DNA from: Streptomyces sp. RKAG293
GTDB lineage: Bacteria; Actinomycetota; Actinomycetes; Streptomycetales; Streptomycetaceae
Length of the DNA stretch: 64,000 bases
Direction of reading: 5' to 3'
Assembly: GCF_023701745.1 (NCBI RefSeq)
Contig: NZ_JAJOZB010000002.1
Location: 1-64,000, forward strand
Shown here: one piece after another, positions 14,322 through 23,879 of the stretch
Position numbering within the stretch: the stretch's first letter is position 1
Layout of the letters: each line of letters starts with the position of its first letter
Translations under genes and position numbers: made by a program
Notes under the pieces: generated by a model
What the model saw: the letters and a program-made list of their open reading frames with translations, nothing else
What the model was told of the DNA's origin: nothing
Databases searched by the model: none

Positions 14322-14941
14322 GCGCCGCCACCACGACCAACGACAGCGACGAGCTGGTCGGCCGCTGCTACACCGAGGCGCGCCGCTTCCCGCTGGCGGT
14401 CGGCCGGTTCGCTTCCGGCGGCCGGATCCCGGGCGGCCCGTACACCATGACGCAGCTGGCGGTCATGGTCGGGAGTTTCGTGTTGCTGGTGGTGACCCGC
14501 CCGCTGTGGGGCACCAACCCCCTGCTGGACGCGGCGGTCGTGGTGGCGGTCCCCTTCCCGGTGGGGTGGACGGTCGGCCGGGTGCAGATCGACCACCGCA
14601 ACCCCCTGGCAGCACTGGTGAGTCTGGCCAGCCGCACCGCTGCGCCAGCAGCAGGCCGTCTGCACGGCCGGCCCTACCAGCAGCGCCCGCCCCGCCGGAT
14701 CGCCCCGGTCGCCACCGTCGACTTCACCACTACGGCCTGGCCGGACGAATCCGCTGGTGAACTGAGCGCGGAACCGGAGCAGGCCGCCAGCAGTCACGCC
14801 ATTCCACCTGCCCCCGCGCCCACGCCCCCGGCGTCAGTCCCGGCCCCGGCCCCGGCCCCGGCCCCGGCCCCGGTGGTGTCTGGGGTTCAGGCGCTGCTCG
14901 CCCAGCGGGCCGCACGCGCAGGACAAGGAGAACAGCTGTGA
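14318..14941 (+). CDS. TcpE-like conjugal transfer membrane protein
   Basis: A soluble N-terminus (RCYTEARRFPLAVGRF) leads into two membrane segments (about residues 45-60 and 68-88), as in the TcpE/PrgI group, the VirB3-like partners of the VirB4 ATPase. The C-terminal half is a long alanine-proline repeat ending in a charged helix (VQALLAQRAARAGQGEQL). The gene is directly before the VirB4-like ATPase and overlaps it by 4 bp, which fits the family order TcpC-TcpE-VirB4. Confidence 0.7.
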   Translation: MSAATTTNDSDELVGRCYTEARRFPLAVGRFASGGRIPGGPYTMTQLAVMVGSFVLLVVTRPLWGTNPLLDAAVVVAVPFPVGWTVGRVQIDHRNPLAALVSLASRTAAPAAGRLHGRPYQQRPPRRIAPVATVDFTTTAWPDESAGELSAEPEQAASSHAIPPAPAPTPPASVPAPAPAPAPAPVVSGVQALLAQRAARAGQGEQL

Positions 14942-17484
14942 AACTCCCGATCCGGCACGTCGCCGGGAACGTCGCCTGGACTACGCACGGCACCGCATGG
15001 GGAATCTGGCGGGTCAGCGCAGCGAACTACTCCCACTCCTCGGCCACCGCCAAGAAGTCCCGACTGCGCACCATCGAAGCGTTCGTGAAGGCGTTGCCGA
15101 CCGGGGGCGAGCCGATCCTGCTGTCGCTGTGCCCGCAGGTGGATCCGCGCAGCGTGGTGCGCGCCATGACGGCCGACGTCGATTTGGGCCGCAGCCAGGA
15201 ATACCAGGACCTCGCCGACCGGGTGCTGACCCAGCTGGAAAGCATGGAGCTGTCCGCGCGCACCGACTGGCTGGCCGTTCCGCTGCCAGCCGGAGGCCGT
15301 CTCCAGGCACTCGCTGACCTGGCCGACGCCACCCGGGCCGGGCTCGCCTTGACGCTCGGCCTGGTGCCCGCCGGGGTGAGCGCGAGCGAGCAGGACCGGC
15401 GCATCGCTCAGGCTGCCGCGCTGGCCGCGACCTGGCCGTCCGGGGTGGGTCTGAGGCCCGCCACCGAGGCGGAGATCTTGTGGATGTACGGGCATGCCGC
15501 CCGGCGCGGCACCGCGGAACCGCTGCTGCCCGCGCCCGGAGACGAGCAGCCTGTCCTGGGCCGCGGCCGCGGGGTGGCCGCGCTGGCAGAGGTTCTGCTG
15601 GCCGAGGGGGGCCGCCCCCGGGCCGAGGAGCAGCAGGGCCGGCGGATGCCGGGCAATCCCTTCGCCAACCGGCATCTGCAGGTGACGACCGAGTGGGGTA
15701 CCGCGTACCAGGCGATGCTCGCGCTCGCCCAGATGCCCAAGCGTTTCGCGTTCCCCGGCAGCGAGTATCTGGCCAGCCTGGACGACTTCGACTTCCCCAT
15801 CGACTGGACGTGCCGGCTGGCGATCTCCTCCGGGGCGACCGCCCTGCGGCGGACCAAGCAGCGCGCCCGCAACGTCGCCCACCAGGACAAGGAGTACGAG
15901 CACGAGCCCACCGGCGTGCCGCCCACGCAGGTGGAGGCGGTGGCTGATCTGGCGGAGAACCGGGAGCGGCTGGCCTCCTCCCACACGGAAGTCGACATCC
16001 GGTCCATGGTCACCCTGTGCGTGTGGGGACCGACCCCCGCCGAGGCGCACGCCCGCGCCGAAGCCGTCCAGCACCACTTCGGGGGCGCCGACTACACCCT
16101 GGCCCGTCCCGTCGGTGAGCAGGAGAACCTCTGGTACGCCATGCTGCCCGGCACCCGCGCCCCCAAGGTCCTTGCCTCGTATGCGCAGTACCTGCTGGCG
16201 CGGGACTGGGCGATGGCGATGCCGTGGTGCGGGTCCCAGCTCGGTGACGACAGCGGCCCGCTGTACGGGGTGCAGCTCACCGGCGGCGGCGAACGGCCCG
16301 TCCTGGTCGACTTCAGCCGCGGCCCGGCCGAGAACGCCTCCGCCTGCGCGGCGTTCATCGGGGAGTTGGGCGCCGGCAAGTCGGTCGCCTTGAAGACCGC
16401 CATGTTCTCGGTGCTCGCCGCCGGACGCCGGGTGAACTGGCCGGGCAGCCGGGGCCGGGTCGTGGTCGTGGACCGCACCGAAGACCGCGAGTGGGAGCGG
16501 TTCGCGCGGGCCTGCCCCGGCACCACCCAGGTCATCACGGTCGACGACTCCGCGGAGATCTCCCTCGACCCGCTGCGGATCTTCGCCCCCGAACAGCGCT
16601 CCCGACGGACCAAGTCCTTCCTGACGCTGCTGCTCGGCATCAAGCCCATGGACATCGAGGGCGTCGTCCTGACCGAAGCCATCAAAGCTGTGCTGTCCCG
16701 CGACGGAGCGAGCATGCAGGCCCTGACCACCGAACTCGCCGCACGCGGCGCCCATGATGCGACGGCCAGCATGCTGGCCCGCAAGCTCGCGGCCGCCGCC
16801 GAGGAGGACCTGGCCCGGGTCATCTTCGACCCATCGCTCCCGCCGGTCGCCACCGTCACCGCGGACAGCGTGGTCTTCTCCGTCAGCTCTCTGCAGCTGC
16901 CCAAGAAGAGCGAGCTGGAGAGCGAGTTCCGCATGGAGCGCATGGAGACCGAGAAAATCATCGGACGCGCCCTGATGTACGTGGTCGCCGCTCTCTGTCG
17001 CGAGATCACCTTCGGGTCGAAGGACGAATTCGCGGTCAGCGTCTGGGACGAGTGCTGGTGGCTGACCTCCTCCCCCGAGGGCCAGGAGCTGCTCCTGGAG
17101 CAGCTGCGCGACGGCCGCAAGCACCGTGCCGGGGCGCTGCTGGGTACCCACGACTCCTACGACATCGGCCCTGCGGACAGCCATCTCGGCGCGGTCCTGC
17201 GCGGCTTGATCCCACACCGGCTCCTCTTCCGGCAGACCGACGAAACCCTCGCCACGCGAGGCCTCGAGTTTCTGGGTCTGGACTCCACCGACCGGAACCT
17301 GATCGACCTGGTCACGACCGGCCTGTCCCCGATGGACCTGTCCGCCGAAGAGAAAGCGGCGCGGGCCGGCGAGTGCCTGTACCGGGATCTCAACGGGCGG
17401 GTCGGCACGATGCGCGTGCTCTTGCCCTCCGACCCGAAGGCGCAGGCACAGATCCACTCCACCCCCGGCCGGAGCGCCGCATGA
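14938..17484 (+). CDS. VirB4-like conjugative transfer ATPase
   Basis: An 848-residue ATPase. The N-terminal half is the VirB4/TraC-type membrane-associated region. Walker A is GELGAGKS (near residues 475-482) in FIGELGAGKSVALKTA, with Walker B in VSVWDECWWLT (about 698-708), and a later R- and Q-containing stretch (LFRQTDETLATRGLEFLGL) typical of the helicase-like core. It would energise assembly of the transfer channel at the inner face of the membrane. Coupled to both neighbours. Confidence 0.85.
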   Translation: MKLPIRHVAGNVAWTTHGTAWGIWRVSAANYSHSSATAKKSRLRTIEAFVKALPTGGEPILLSLCPQVDPRSVVRAMTADVDLGRSQEYQDLADRVLTQLESMELSARTDWLAVPLPAGGRLQALADLADATRAGLALTLGLVPAGVSASEQDRRIAQAAALAATWPSGVGLRPATEAEILWMYGHAARRGTAEPLLPAPGDEQPVLGRGRGVAALAEVLLAEGGRPRAEEQQGRRMPGNPFANRHLQVTTEWGTAYQAMLALAQMPKRFAFPGSEYLASLDDFDFPIDWTCRLAISSGATALRRTKQRARNVAHQDKEYEHEPTGVPPTQVEAVADLAENRERLASSHTEVDIRSMVTLCVWGPTPAEAHARAEAVQHHFGGADYTLARPVGEQENLWYAMLPGTRAPKVLASYAQYLLARDWAMAMPWCGSQLGDDSGPLYGVQLTGGGERPVLVDFSRGPAENASACAAFIGELGAGKSVALKTAMFSVLAAGRRVNWPGSRGRVVVVDRTEDREWERFARACPGTTQVITVDDSAEISLDPLRIFAPEQRSRRTKSFLTLLLGIKPMDIEGVVLTEAIKAVLSRDGASMQALTTELAARGAHDATASMLARKLAAAAEEDLARVIFDPSLPPVATVTADSVVFSVSSLQLPKKSELESEFRMERMETEKIIGRALMYVVAALCREITFGSKDEFAVSVWDECWWLTSSPEGQELLLEQLRDGRKHRAGALLGTHDSYDIGPADSHLGAVLRGLIPHRLLFRQTDETLATRGLEFLGLDSTDRNLIDLVTTGLSPMDLSAEEKAARAGECLYRDLNGRVGTMRVLLPSDPKAQAQIHSTPGRSAA

Positions 17485-19796
17485 TCCGCCGACTGCGGGC
17501 AGCAACCCGGGGCGCGTTCGGCCGGCGACAGATCGGCGTGCTGCTCGCGCTGGCCGCGCTCACCGCCGTGCTGTGGACCGCCGGCAACGCCCACGCCGAC
17601 CCCACACCCGCGCCCCGTCCGACCGCCGGTCCCACCACCACCGCACCGACAACAGCACCGACGACACCGGCGGCCGGGCCGACGGCCGGCAGCACCACGC
17701 CTCCCGTCGACGGGTCGGGAGCGGGTGGGGGCGGCGGCCTCCCGCGCATCAGCGACCAGGACATCACCAAGCGCCTGCAGCAGGCCCAGGACATGAGTGA
17801 AGCGTTCTCGACCGCGACCCAGCGAGTGCTGATGGACCAGGCCACGGAGCAGCTGCGCAAAGAGCTCCCCGACGAGGGTGGCGTGCTGGGCGTCTTCAAC
17901 ACCACCGACCAGTACGGGGTCCCGATCCAGGTCTACACGATCAACCCGGACACCGGCGGTTGGTCCGACTGGTCGCTGAAGGTCTACGGATTCCTGATCG
18001 AGATCTGCTTCGCGGCCACGAAGTGGATGATCGCTTTCGCGTGCTGGCTAATCACCTGGGCGCTGAGCTTCGGCCTGGCGAAGATCCTCCTCAAGCCGGT
18101 GCTGGCCATTGCGTCCAGCCTGCACTCCCAGGTCATCGTGGAGCTCGGCCTGCCGGGCCTTTTCCTGGTAGTCGCAGCGACCGTGTGCGCGTGGCACATC
18201 ATGGTCGGCGACCGGGTCCGCGGGGTCGGCGAAGCCGCACTCACCCTCGTCATCGCCGCGCTCTGCGCGACCGCGTTGGTCTCTCCGCCCGAGCAGCTCA
18301 TGGGCGGCGAGAAGGGCGGGATACTCGGGGCCGCCCAGGGATTCAGCCTGGAAGTGGCCGGCATCATCATCAACAGCGGCCACACCACCGGCACCCGCTC
18401 CCCGGTCTCCACTAACGACGTCAGCGCCCTGGCCCGGCCGATCAGCGACAGCCTGGTCGATGCCCTGATCGTGAAACCGGCCGAGCTCCTGCAGTACGGC
18501 CGTACCTTCGACCGGGACTGCTCCAAGGCCTACGCCGAGGCGAAGATCCAGCAGCTGGCGTGGGACCGGCAGGCCGACAGCAACATCCAGTGGGTCAAAG
18601 ACCACGACTCCCTCTCCCGCCTCACCGGTGCCCCTAGTCCTCTGGACCCGACGGGGATTCAGCAGTGGGGCACGGACCAGGTCGTCGGCATCGTCGGCGG
18701 GTGGGTCAAGGACCACTACGGCAAGCCGCCGATGGGCGCTTTCGAGGCCAAGTGCGTGCCCGGCGACGTCGCCTCCGCGAAGAAGGCATCCGTCGACAAG
18801 CTCGCCGGCGCATTGTTCGTCGCGCTGGCCGCGCTCATCGTCACCTTCTTCATCTGCCGCCTGGCCGGCAGTTTGCTGGCCGCGCAGTGCCGCATCGCGC
18901 TGGAAGCGATCCGCGGCGAGGGCGTCCTGGTCGCCGGCACCCTGCCAGGAGGTGGCCGCACCCTGCTGTGGCAGTGGTGCGCCAACCTGCTGAAAGTCTT
19001 CCAGACCCTGATCATGTCGGTACTGCTGCTCGCGGTGTTCCTCGTCTTCATCACCACACTTCTGGACCCGTCCCTGGACGACGCGTTCCTCGGCAGCCTG
19101 GCCCTGCGGTTCCTCGTGCTCGACATCGTGTGCATCGCGGCCTTCATCTATCGGAAGAAGGTCGCGAAGGCGGCACGGCGCGCTGCGGGTAATTTCCGTA
19201 CGCGTATGGACGGCAACCGGGTCGGCGGTGCCGGCAAGGCGATCTTCCGGGCCGGCTACGGCGACGACTCCAGCCAGCGCAGCGGAGCGCTGGGGCGGGG
19301 TGCGCTCACGCTGGGCGCGCTGGCCATCAGCGGCGGCACCGCCACCACCCTGCGCGGCACCGGGGCCCGCCTGGCCCGCCGCTTGCATACTGCCCCACGG
19401 CGCGGTCCTCGGCCTGTTCCCCGCCCGCCCCGCCGCCCCAACGGCCGCGGCCCGAACACCGCGCCGCCGGCGCAGCCGCAGCCTCAAGGGCCGCCGACGC
19501 AGGCCGGCCCCTATCGCCCGGCCGCCCCGCAGCTGGTCATGCCACCGCAGCCCACCGCACCTCCGCAACCCACGTCGCCGCCTCAGCCCCGAACGCCACC
19601 GAGGCCGCGGCCGCGGCCTCGCCCCGGACCACTGCCGCTTCCGCGCCCCGGGCCACGCCGGGTGCCCGCTCCTGTCCCTCCCTCCACTCCGCCGCCCAAC
19701 TCCACCCGTCAGGCCGAGCTCCGCCGGCGGCTGGAGCGTCGCACCCCGCCCGGCGCGCCCGCGCTCCGGCCCCGGCCGCGCGGCGGCAGCACGTGA
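17481..19796 (+). CDS. VirB6/TrbL-like polytopic channel protein
   Basis: A 771-residue protein with a signal-like N-terminus (LLALAALTAVLWTAGNAHA, ending near residue 38), a threonine/proline/glycine linker, then a hydrophobic core with several membrane segments (for example WMIAFACWLITWALSFGLAK and VELGLPGLFLVVAATVCAWH) and two later ones around GALFVALAALIVTFFICRLA. The last 170 residues are a proline/arginine-rich tail. This is the pattern of TrbL/VirB6-type inner channel proteins in actinobacterial T4SS-like loci. It starts inside the stop of the ATPase gene (ATGA). Confidence 0.75.
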   Translation: MIRRLRAATRGAFGRRQIGVLLALAALTAVLWTAGNAHADPTPAPRPTAGPTTTAPTTAPTTPAAGPTAGSTTPPVDGSGAGGGGGLPRISDQDITKRLQQAQDMSEAFSTATQRVLMDQATEQLRKELPDEGGVLGVFNTTDQYGVPIQVYTINPDTGGWSDWSLKVYGFLIEICFAATKWMIAFACWLITWALSFGLAKILLKPVLAIASSLHSQVIVELGLPGLFLVVAATVCAWHIMVGDRVRGVGEAALTLVIAALCATALVSPPEQLMGGEKGGILGAAQGFSLEVAGIIINSGHTTGTRSPVSTNDVSALARPISDSLVDALIVKPAELLQYGRTFDRDCSKAYAEAKIQQLAWDRQADSNIQWVKDHDSLSRLTGAPSPLDPTGIQQWGTDQVVGIVGGWVKDHYGKPPMGAFEAKCVPGDVASAKKASVDKLAGALFVALAALIVTFFICRLAGSLLAAQCRIALEAIRGEGVLVAGTLPGGGRTLLWQWCANLLKVFQTLIMSVLLLAVFLVFITTLLDPSLDDAFLGSLALRFLVLDIVCIAAFIYRKKVAKAARRAAGNFRTRMDGNRVGGAGKAIFRAGYGDDSSQRSGALGRGALTLGALAISGGTATTLRGTGARLARRLHTAPRRGPRPVPRPPRRPNGRGPNTAPPAQPQPQGPPTQAGPYRPAAPQLVMPPQPTAPPQPTSPPQPRTPPRPRPRPRPGPLPLPRPGPRRVPAPVPPSTPPPNSTRQAELRRRLERRTPPGAPALRPRPRGGST

Positions 19797-20887
19797 GCCG
19801 CCGCGCCTGGTCGGTCGGCGGCGTCGCGCTCGCCTCGATCCTGGCGCTGTTCGGGGTTCTGGTGCTGTTCATCGCGGTGGCGACCGGGACGGGCAACGCC
19901 GCTCTGCAGGCCGCCGCCCGTTCCCGCACCGCCCCGGTGGGAACGGTTGGCGGCACCCTGAAGCCCGGCAGCGTGCCGGCCGCCTATGAGCCGTGGGTCC
20001 TCCGCGCTGCCGCCGCGTGCCCCGGGCTGCCCGCGCCGGTTCTCGCCGCCCAGCTCCAGCAGGAAAGCGGGTTCAATCCCGCCGCCCGCTCCGAGGCCGG
20101 CGCGGAAGGCATCGCCCAGTTCATGCCCGGGACCTGGAACACCTGGAAGGCCGACGCCAACGGGGACGGCGCCGCCAACGTCTGGGATCCCGCGGACGCC
20201 ATCACCGCCCAGGGCACGTTCATGTGCAGTCTGCTCAAGCAGGCGACCGCCTCCGGCTACCCCGGGCAGCCGATCGAGTTGGCCTTGGCCGGCTACAACG
20301 CGGGCTGGGGCGCCGTGCAGCGCTACCGGGGCGTTCCTCCGAAGGAGTTCGCCTCCGGCCAGACCTACCGTTACGTGCGCACGATCATGGCGGGCGCCGC
20401 ACGGTACACCGCTGCCACCGGCGCCCAGCAGCTGCCGACCGAGTACGCGCTGCCCGCGAACGCCCCCGCAAAGATCCGCATTGCCCTGGCCTGGGCCCTG
20501 CAGCAGCGCGGCGGTTGGTACCACCTGGGCGGCGACTGCACCCACGGTCTCGGCTCCGACCCGGCCCACCAGTGCGACTGCAGCTCCCTGGTCCAACAGG
20601 CCTACCACGCCGCCGGCGTGAACCTGCCGCGCACCACCTTCGACCAGGTCAACGCCGGTATCGCAGTCAGCCCCGACGCACCGCTCCCCGGTGACCTGGT
20701 GTTTTCCGCCGGCTCCGACGGCACCACCAGCAGCCCGGGACATGTCGGCCTCTACGTCGGCGGTGGCCAGCTCCTCGAGGCGCCCAGGACTGGACTACAG
20801 ACCCGTCTGGTCAGTTACGCCTCCTGGCGACAGTCCACCAGCAACATCACCCGGGTTGTGGCGGTCCGCCGGGTCGTGGCGTGGTGA
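19793..20887 (+). CDS. Bifunctional cell-wall hydrolase: SLT plus NlpC/P60
   Basis: After a membrane anchor (about residues 7-31), a lytic transglycosylase-like domain carries QLQQESGFNP (catalytic Glu) and AGAEGIAQFMPGTW. A C-terminal NlpC/P60 peptidase domain carries DCSSLVQQAYHAAG (Cys near 263) and PGHVGLYVGGG (His near 317). This VirB1-like enzyme would open peptidoglycan for the transfer channel. The GTG start overlaps the upstream stop. Odd detail: an extra CTHGLGSDPAHQC stretch sits just before the catalytic Cys, adding two cysteines. It ends the first tightly coupled run of the operon; a 140-bp gap follows. Confidence 0.85.
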   Translation: MSRRAWSVGGVALASILALFGVLVLFIAVATGTGNAALQAAARSRTAPVGTVGGTLKPGSVPAAYEPWVLRAAAACPGLPAPVLAAQLQQESGFNPAARSEAGAEGIAQFMPGTWNTWKADANGDGAANVWDPADAITAQGTFMCSLLKQATASGYPGQPIELALAGYNAGWGAVQRYRGVPPKEFASGQTYRYVRTIMAGAARYTAATGAQQLPTEYALPANAPAKIRIALAWALQQRGGWYHLGGDCTHGLGSDPAHQCDCSSLVQQAYHAAGVNLPRTTFDQVNAGIAVSPDAPLPGDLVFSAGSDGTTSSPGHVGLYVGGGQLLEAPRTGLQTRLVSYASWRQSTSNITRVVAVRRVVAW

Positions 20888-20948
20888 GCCCGACGTCACT
20901 GGCTCTGCGGCCTCGCACCACTGTTTTTCGCTCTGGTTGCCGTCGTCG

Positions 20949-20980
20949 TGTCACATCCGGGGTCGCCCGCGTACTTGCCG
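20949..20980 (+). promoter_or_regulatory. Shared promoter-like block, copy A
   Basis: TGTCACATCC (20949-20958), 12 bp, then GTACTTGCCG (20971-20980). The same two boxes with the same 12-bp spacing occur at 32433-32464, also upstream of a plus-strand gene. A -35 of TGTCAC type and a -10 of TACTTG type is one reading. It would give a second transcript for the coupling-protein genes. Confidence 0.5.
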
Positions 20981-21028
20981 GAGGTAGATGAGGTGGGTTG
21001 GCCCATCCCGCAGATCAGGAGGCTGAAC

Positions 21029-21073
21029 ATGTTCCGTCACAGGTCCGGTGGCCGACGCCGGTGGTCGATGTGA
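21029..21073 (+). CDS. Possible 14-codon leader ORF
   Basis: ATG at 21029 follows an excellent AGGAGG and encodes MFRHRSGGRRRWSM before a TGA whose first bases overlap a GTG of the next frame (ATGTGA). It may act as a translation-coupling leader for 21070-21588 rather than make a functional peptide. Confidence 0.35.
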   Translation: MFRHRSGGRRRWSM

Positions 21074-21588
21074 AGGACCCACGGATCGTCCTGCATGGCA
21101 TCGAGCACGTCCCGCAGCAGATGGTGGCGTTCGCGGGCGCCCACCGGTGGTGGGTCACCGCCGGCGTCCTCCTCGCCGGAGCCGGCTGGGCTGCTGCAGC
21201 GGGGTGGTGGCGTCAGCGGGCGGCGACCGCTCTACGGGATCGGGTCGCCTTCGAGCTGGTGCCCGCAGCCACCTTCGAGGCCGGCCCCTCCGAGCTTCGC
21301 TGGGCGGCAGGCCAGATCGCATCGGTCCGCGCCGCCTGCGGCCCGATGCCCCGGCGCGCGGTGGCCACCCGGCTGCGGTCCACCTACACCGACAACAAGA
21401 TGCGCACCCTCCTGGAAGGTCCGGCGCGGGCGGAAAGCCTGCTGCGGATGCCCGGATACGCCGACGTCGAAGTGATCCCCGCCCACACCGGCGGCACCCG
21501 ACCGAAGGTGCCGCGGATCCGCTTCGAAGGCGCACCACCCGTCGTGTCAGCGCCGGCAGCCACCCAACCCACCGGAGAGACCGCCTGA
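21070..21588 (+). CDS. Hypothetical membrane protein of the conjugation operon, about 172 aa
   Basis: One membrane segment (WVTAGVLLAGAGWAAAAGWW) is followed by a cytoplasmic domain with FELVPAATFEAGPSELRW and a proline-rich end. The start is uncertain: GTG at 21070 is chosen because it overlaps the stop of the 14-codon leader, but GTG 21061, TTG 20998 and ATG 21121 share the frame. Directly upstream of the VirD4-like gene (TGATG junction), it may be an accessory of the coupling ATPase. No family recognised. Confidence 0.6.
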   Translation: MKDPRIVLHGIEHVPQQMVAFAGAHRWWVTAGVLLAGAGWAAAAGWWRQRAATALRDRVAFELVPAATFEAGPSELRWAAGQIASVRAACGPMPRRAVATRLRSTYTDNKMRTLLEGPARAESLLRMPGYADVEVIPAHTGGTRPKVPRIRFEGAPPVVSAPAATQPTGETA

Positions 21589-23879
21589 TGAGCGTGAACC
21601 TGAAGAAGCGGCCGACGCCTTCGAACGGCGTGCGGGAAGGGCGGCGGATGTACGTGGCGCGGGCCGAGCTCGTGCTGGCCCGGCCCGATCACCGGCCGCT
21701 GGCCCGCCTGGGCCCTGACCCCGACCCGCTGCAACGCCTCGCCGCGGCCATGGCCGCCGTGCGCAGCCAGGACGGCGAACAGGCCGATGTGATGGTGGAC
21801 CTGGTGCCGGTGCCGGACGGTCAGGTGGACCGCCGTCGCCGGTCGCTGATCGCCCGCGCGGCTCGGCGCGGGCCGTCCGCGTTCGGCGAGCGCCTCGGGC
21901 CCGGTGGTGCAGGCGGTGCGTGGGTCGACACTGTGCGCACCGTTCTGGCCGACGGCATGGGGATCAGCTCCTCCCCCGGCAGCCGGCCTCGTCCGGCGAA
22001 GGTGCCGCGGCAGGTCGACCTCGCCGACGGGGTCGGCAAGTTCACGCTGGGCGAGCCGGTCTTCGCCGTGCAGGTCCTGGTTCGAGTCACTGCCACGCAT
22101 CCGGTGCGGGCTCGCGCGCTGCTGCACCAGTTGCTCGGCGCGATGGCGATGTTCTCCGGCGAGAACCGTTGGCGCCCGGTCGGACCCCGCCGCACCGCCT
22201 GGCGTCCGTACAGCAACGTGTGGTGGCGCCGACGTTCCTTCGACCGGCGGGTGGCTACCGGTGAGTTCGCCCCCGCCAAGCGGCAATGGGTCACCACCGC
22301 GGAAATCGCCGGCCTGCTCAAGCCACCTACACGGCACTGCGCGGCCACCAACGTCGCCCGGTGCGGCGGCGTAGTGCCGCCCGCCCCGGCCGGGTTGCCC
22401 CAATGGACCGGACAGCGCGGCATGCTCCCGCTGGGCCGGGTGACCGGTGCCGAGGGCCGGGAGTATCTGGCGGCCGCACACGTCGCCGACGTGCTGTTCG
22501 GCCTGGGTCTGGGCAAATCCGGTTTCGGCAAGACGGAACAGGCTCTGGTCCAGATCCTCACCATCGCCTACGGCGGATACGGAGGCTGGTTCCTGGACCC
22601 GCACGGGGAGGCGCTGGCGCGTGCGCTGCCGTACCTGACGCATCCTGCGGTACGGGACCGTGTACAGCTGATCGACCTGGCCAAGCCGTCCATGGACAGC
22701 CCCTTCGGGTGCTGGAATCCCCTGGACATGCGCGGCCGCCGCCTCGAAGACATCCAGGATGTCGTTGGCGCCGTCGTCGGCGGCATCGCCTCCGCCCAGG
22801 GCTGGGGAGGAAACGCTCCGCAGGCACGGGCGATCCTGAGCAACGCGGTGCTCGTGCTGGCCCACCTCGCATACCAGCTGGTCGCTGAGAACTGTTCGCA
22901 CCTGCAACCCACCGTCTTCCAGATCAAATCCCTGCTGACGGACGATGAATGGCGGGCGGGCGTACTCGAGCGCATGCCCGACGACATCAAACGGTTCTGG
23001 CGGACCAGCTTCCCGAAATACGCCGCCACCGCCGTACCAACGGTCACCAACGCCCTGGACGTCCTGGACACCTCGCTGAGCCTGAAGGCGTTCCTGGGCG
23101 GCTCCCTGTCCACCTACAACGTGCGCCACGCCATGGACAACGGGACCGTCGTACTCGTCGCACCGTCCGGAACGGGCGCCGGCGACCCCCTCATCACCAG
23201 CCTGCTCATCTTCGATCTGTTCCTGGCCGGCCTGTCCCGCCAGGACACCCCAGTCACCGAGCGCCGCACGTTCTTCGCGTGGATGGACGAGCTCGCGGGC
23301 GTCGATGCCGCCGGCCGCGGCTTCATCGCCAAAATCTTCGAGCAGCTCCGCAAGTACGAGGTGCGGCTCATGACCATGACGCAGATGGCGATGCGCCTGT
23401 CGGAGACCACCCGGCAAGCAGCACTCCAGAACCAGTCCGTCCTGTCGGCGACCGCGTGCGACATCGACGAAGCCCGCTACGTGGCCAACCGGATGCCCGG
23501 CATCACGCCCGAGACCATCGCGGGCCTGGAGAAATACGAATACATCGTCAGCGTCATGCTCCACGGCAAGCGCACCACCCCGTTCAAAGTCCGGGGTGTG
23601 CCCGTCGACCAGGTGCTGGCCGACTACTACAACCCCGACGCCCTAGCCGATCTGGACGCCGCCATCGACGTGACCCTGGGCCGTCGCCCGGTCGAAAAGA
23701 TCCTGGCCGACCTGGCCACGCTGGACGAGCGGATCGGCGACCACCTCGCCGCTCACCCCGCCACCCCCCGCCCAGCAGCAGCGACCCAGGCGCAGCACGA
23801 CGTCGTCCGTCACGACCCATCCCACAACAGCTCCCCCCACAACGCCGCTGCCGACGACTTGGAAAATGAGGACCAGTAA
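21588..23879 (+). CDS. VirD4/TraD-like coupling ATPase
   Basis: A 763-residue P-loop ATPase. Walker A lies in GKSGFGKTEQA (near residues 309-319), then FLDPHGEALARALPY (near 336, typical of TraD/TrwB and HerA-like pumps) and Walker B in FFAWMDELAG (about 560-569), followed by TMTQMAMRL, a sensor-like strand. The N-terminus lacks clear membrane segments, so the small membrane protein just upstream may anchor it. Role: linking relaxase-bound DNA to the channel and pumping it. Start ATG overlaps the upstream TGA. Confidence 0.8.
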   Translation: MSVNLKKRPTPSNGVREGRRMYVARAELVLARPDHRPLARLGPDPDPLQRLAAAMAAVRSQDGEQADVMVDLVPVPDGQVDRRRRSLIARAARRGPSAFGERLGPGGAGGAWVDTVRTVLADGMGISSSPGSRPRPAKVPRQVDLADGVGKFTLGEPVFAVQVLVRVTATHPVRARALLHQLLGAMAMFSGENRWRPVGPRRTAWRPYSNVWWRRRSFDRRVATGEFAPAKRQWVTTAEIAGLLKPPTRHCAATNVARCGGVVPPAPAGLPQWTGQRGMLPLGRVTGAEGREYLAAAHVADVLFGLGLGKSGFGKTEQALVQILTIAYGGYGGWFLDPHGEALARALPYLTHPAVRDRVQLIDLAKPSMDSPFGCWNPLDMRGRRLEDIQDVVGAVVGGIASAQGWGGNAPQARAILSNAVLVLAHLAYQLVAENCSHLQPTVFQIKSLLTDDEWRAGVLERMPDDIKRFWRTSFPKYAATAVPTVTNALDVLDTSLSLKAFLGGSLSTYNVRHAMDNGTVVLVAPSGTGAGDPLITSLLIFDLFLAGLSRQDTPVTERRTFFAWMDELAGVDAAGRGFIAKIFEQLRKYEVRLMTMTQMAMRLSETTRQAALQNQSVLSATACDIDEARYVANRMPGITPETIAGLEKYEYIVSVMLHGKRTTPFKVRGVPVDQVLADYYNPDALADLDAAIDVTLGRRPVEKILADLATLDERIGDHLAAHPATPRPAAATQAQHDVVRHDPSHNSSPHNAAADDLENEDQ

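Noticed and set aside
14887..17505. An 872-codon minus-strand frame opposite the VirB4-like gene
   Set aside because: The plus strand carries clear Walker motifs. The minus frame is a mirror of high-GC codons with no recognisable domain.
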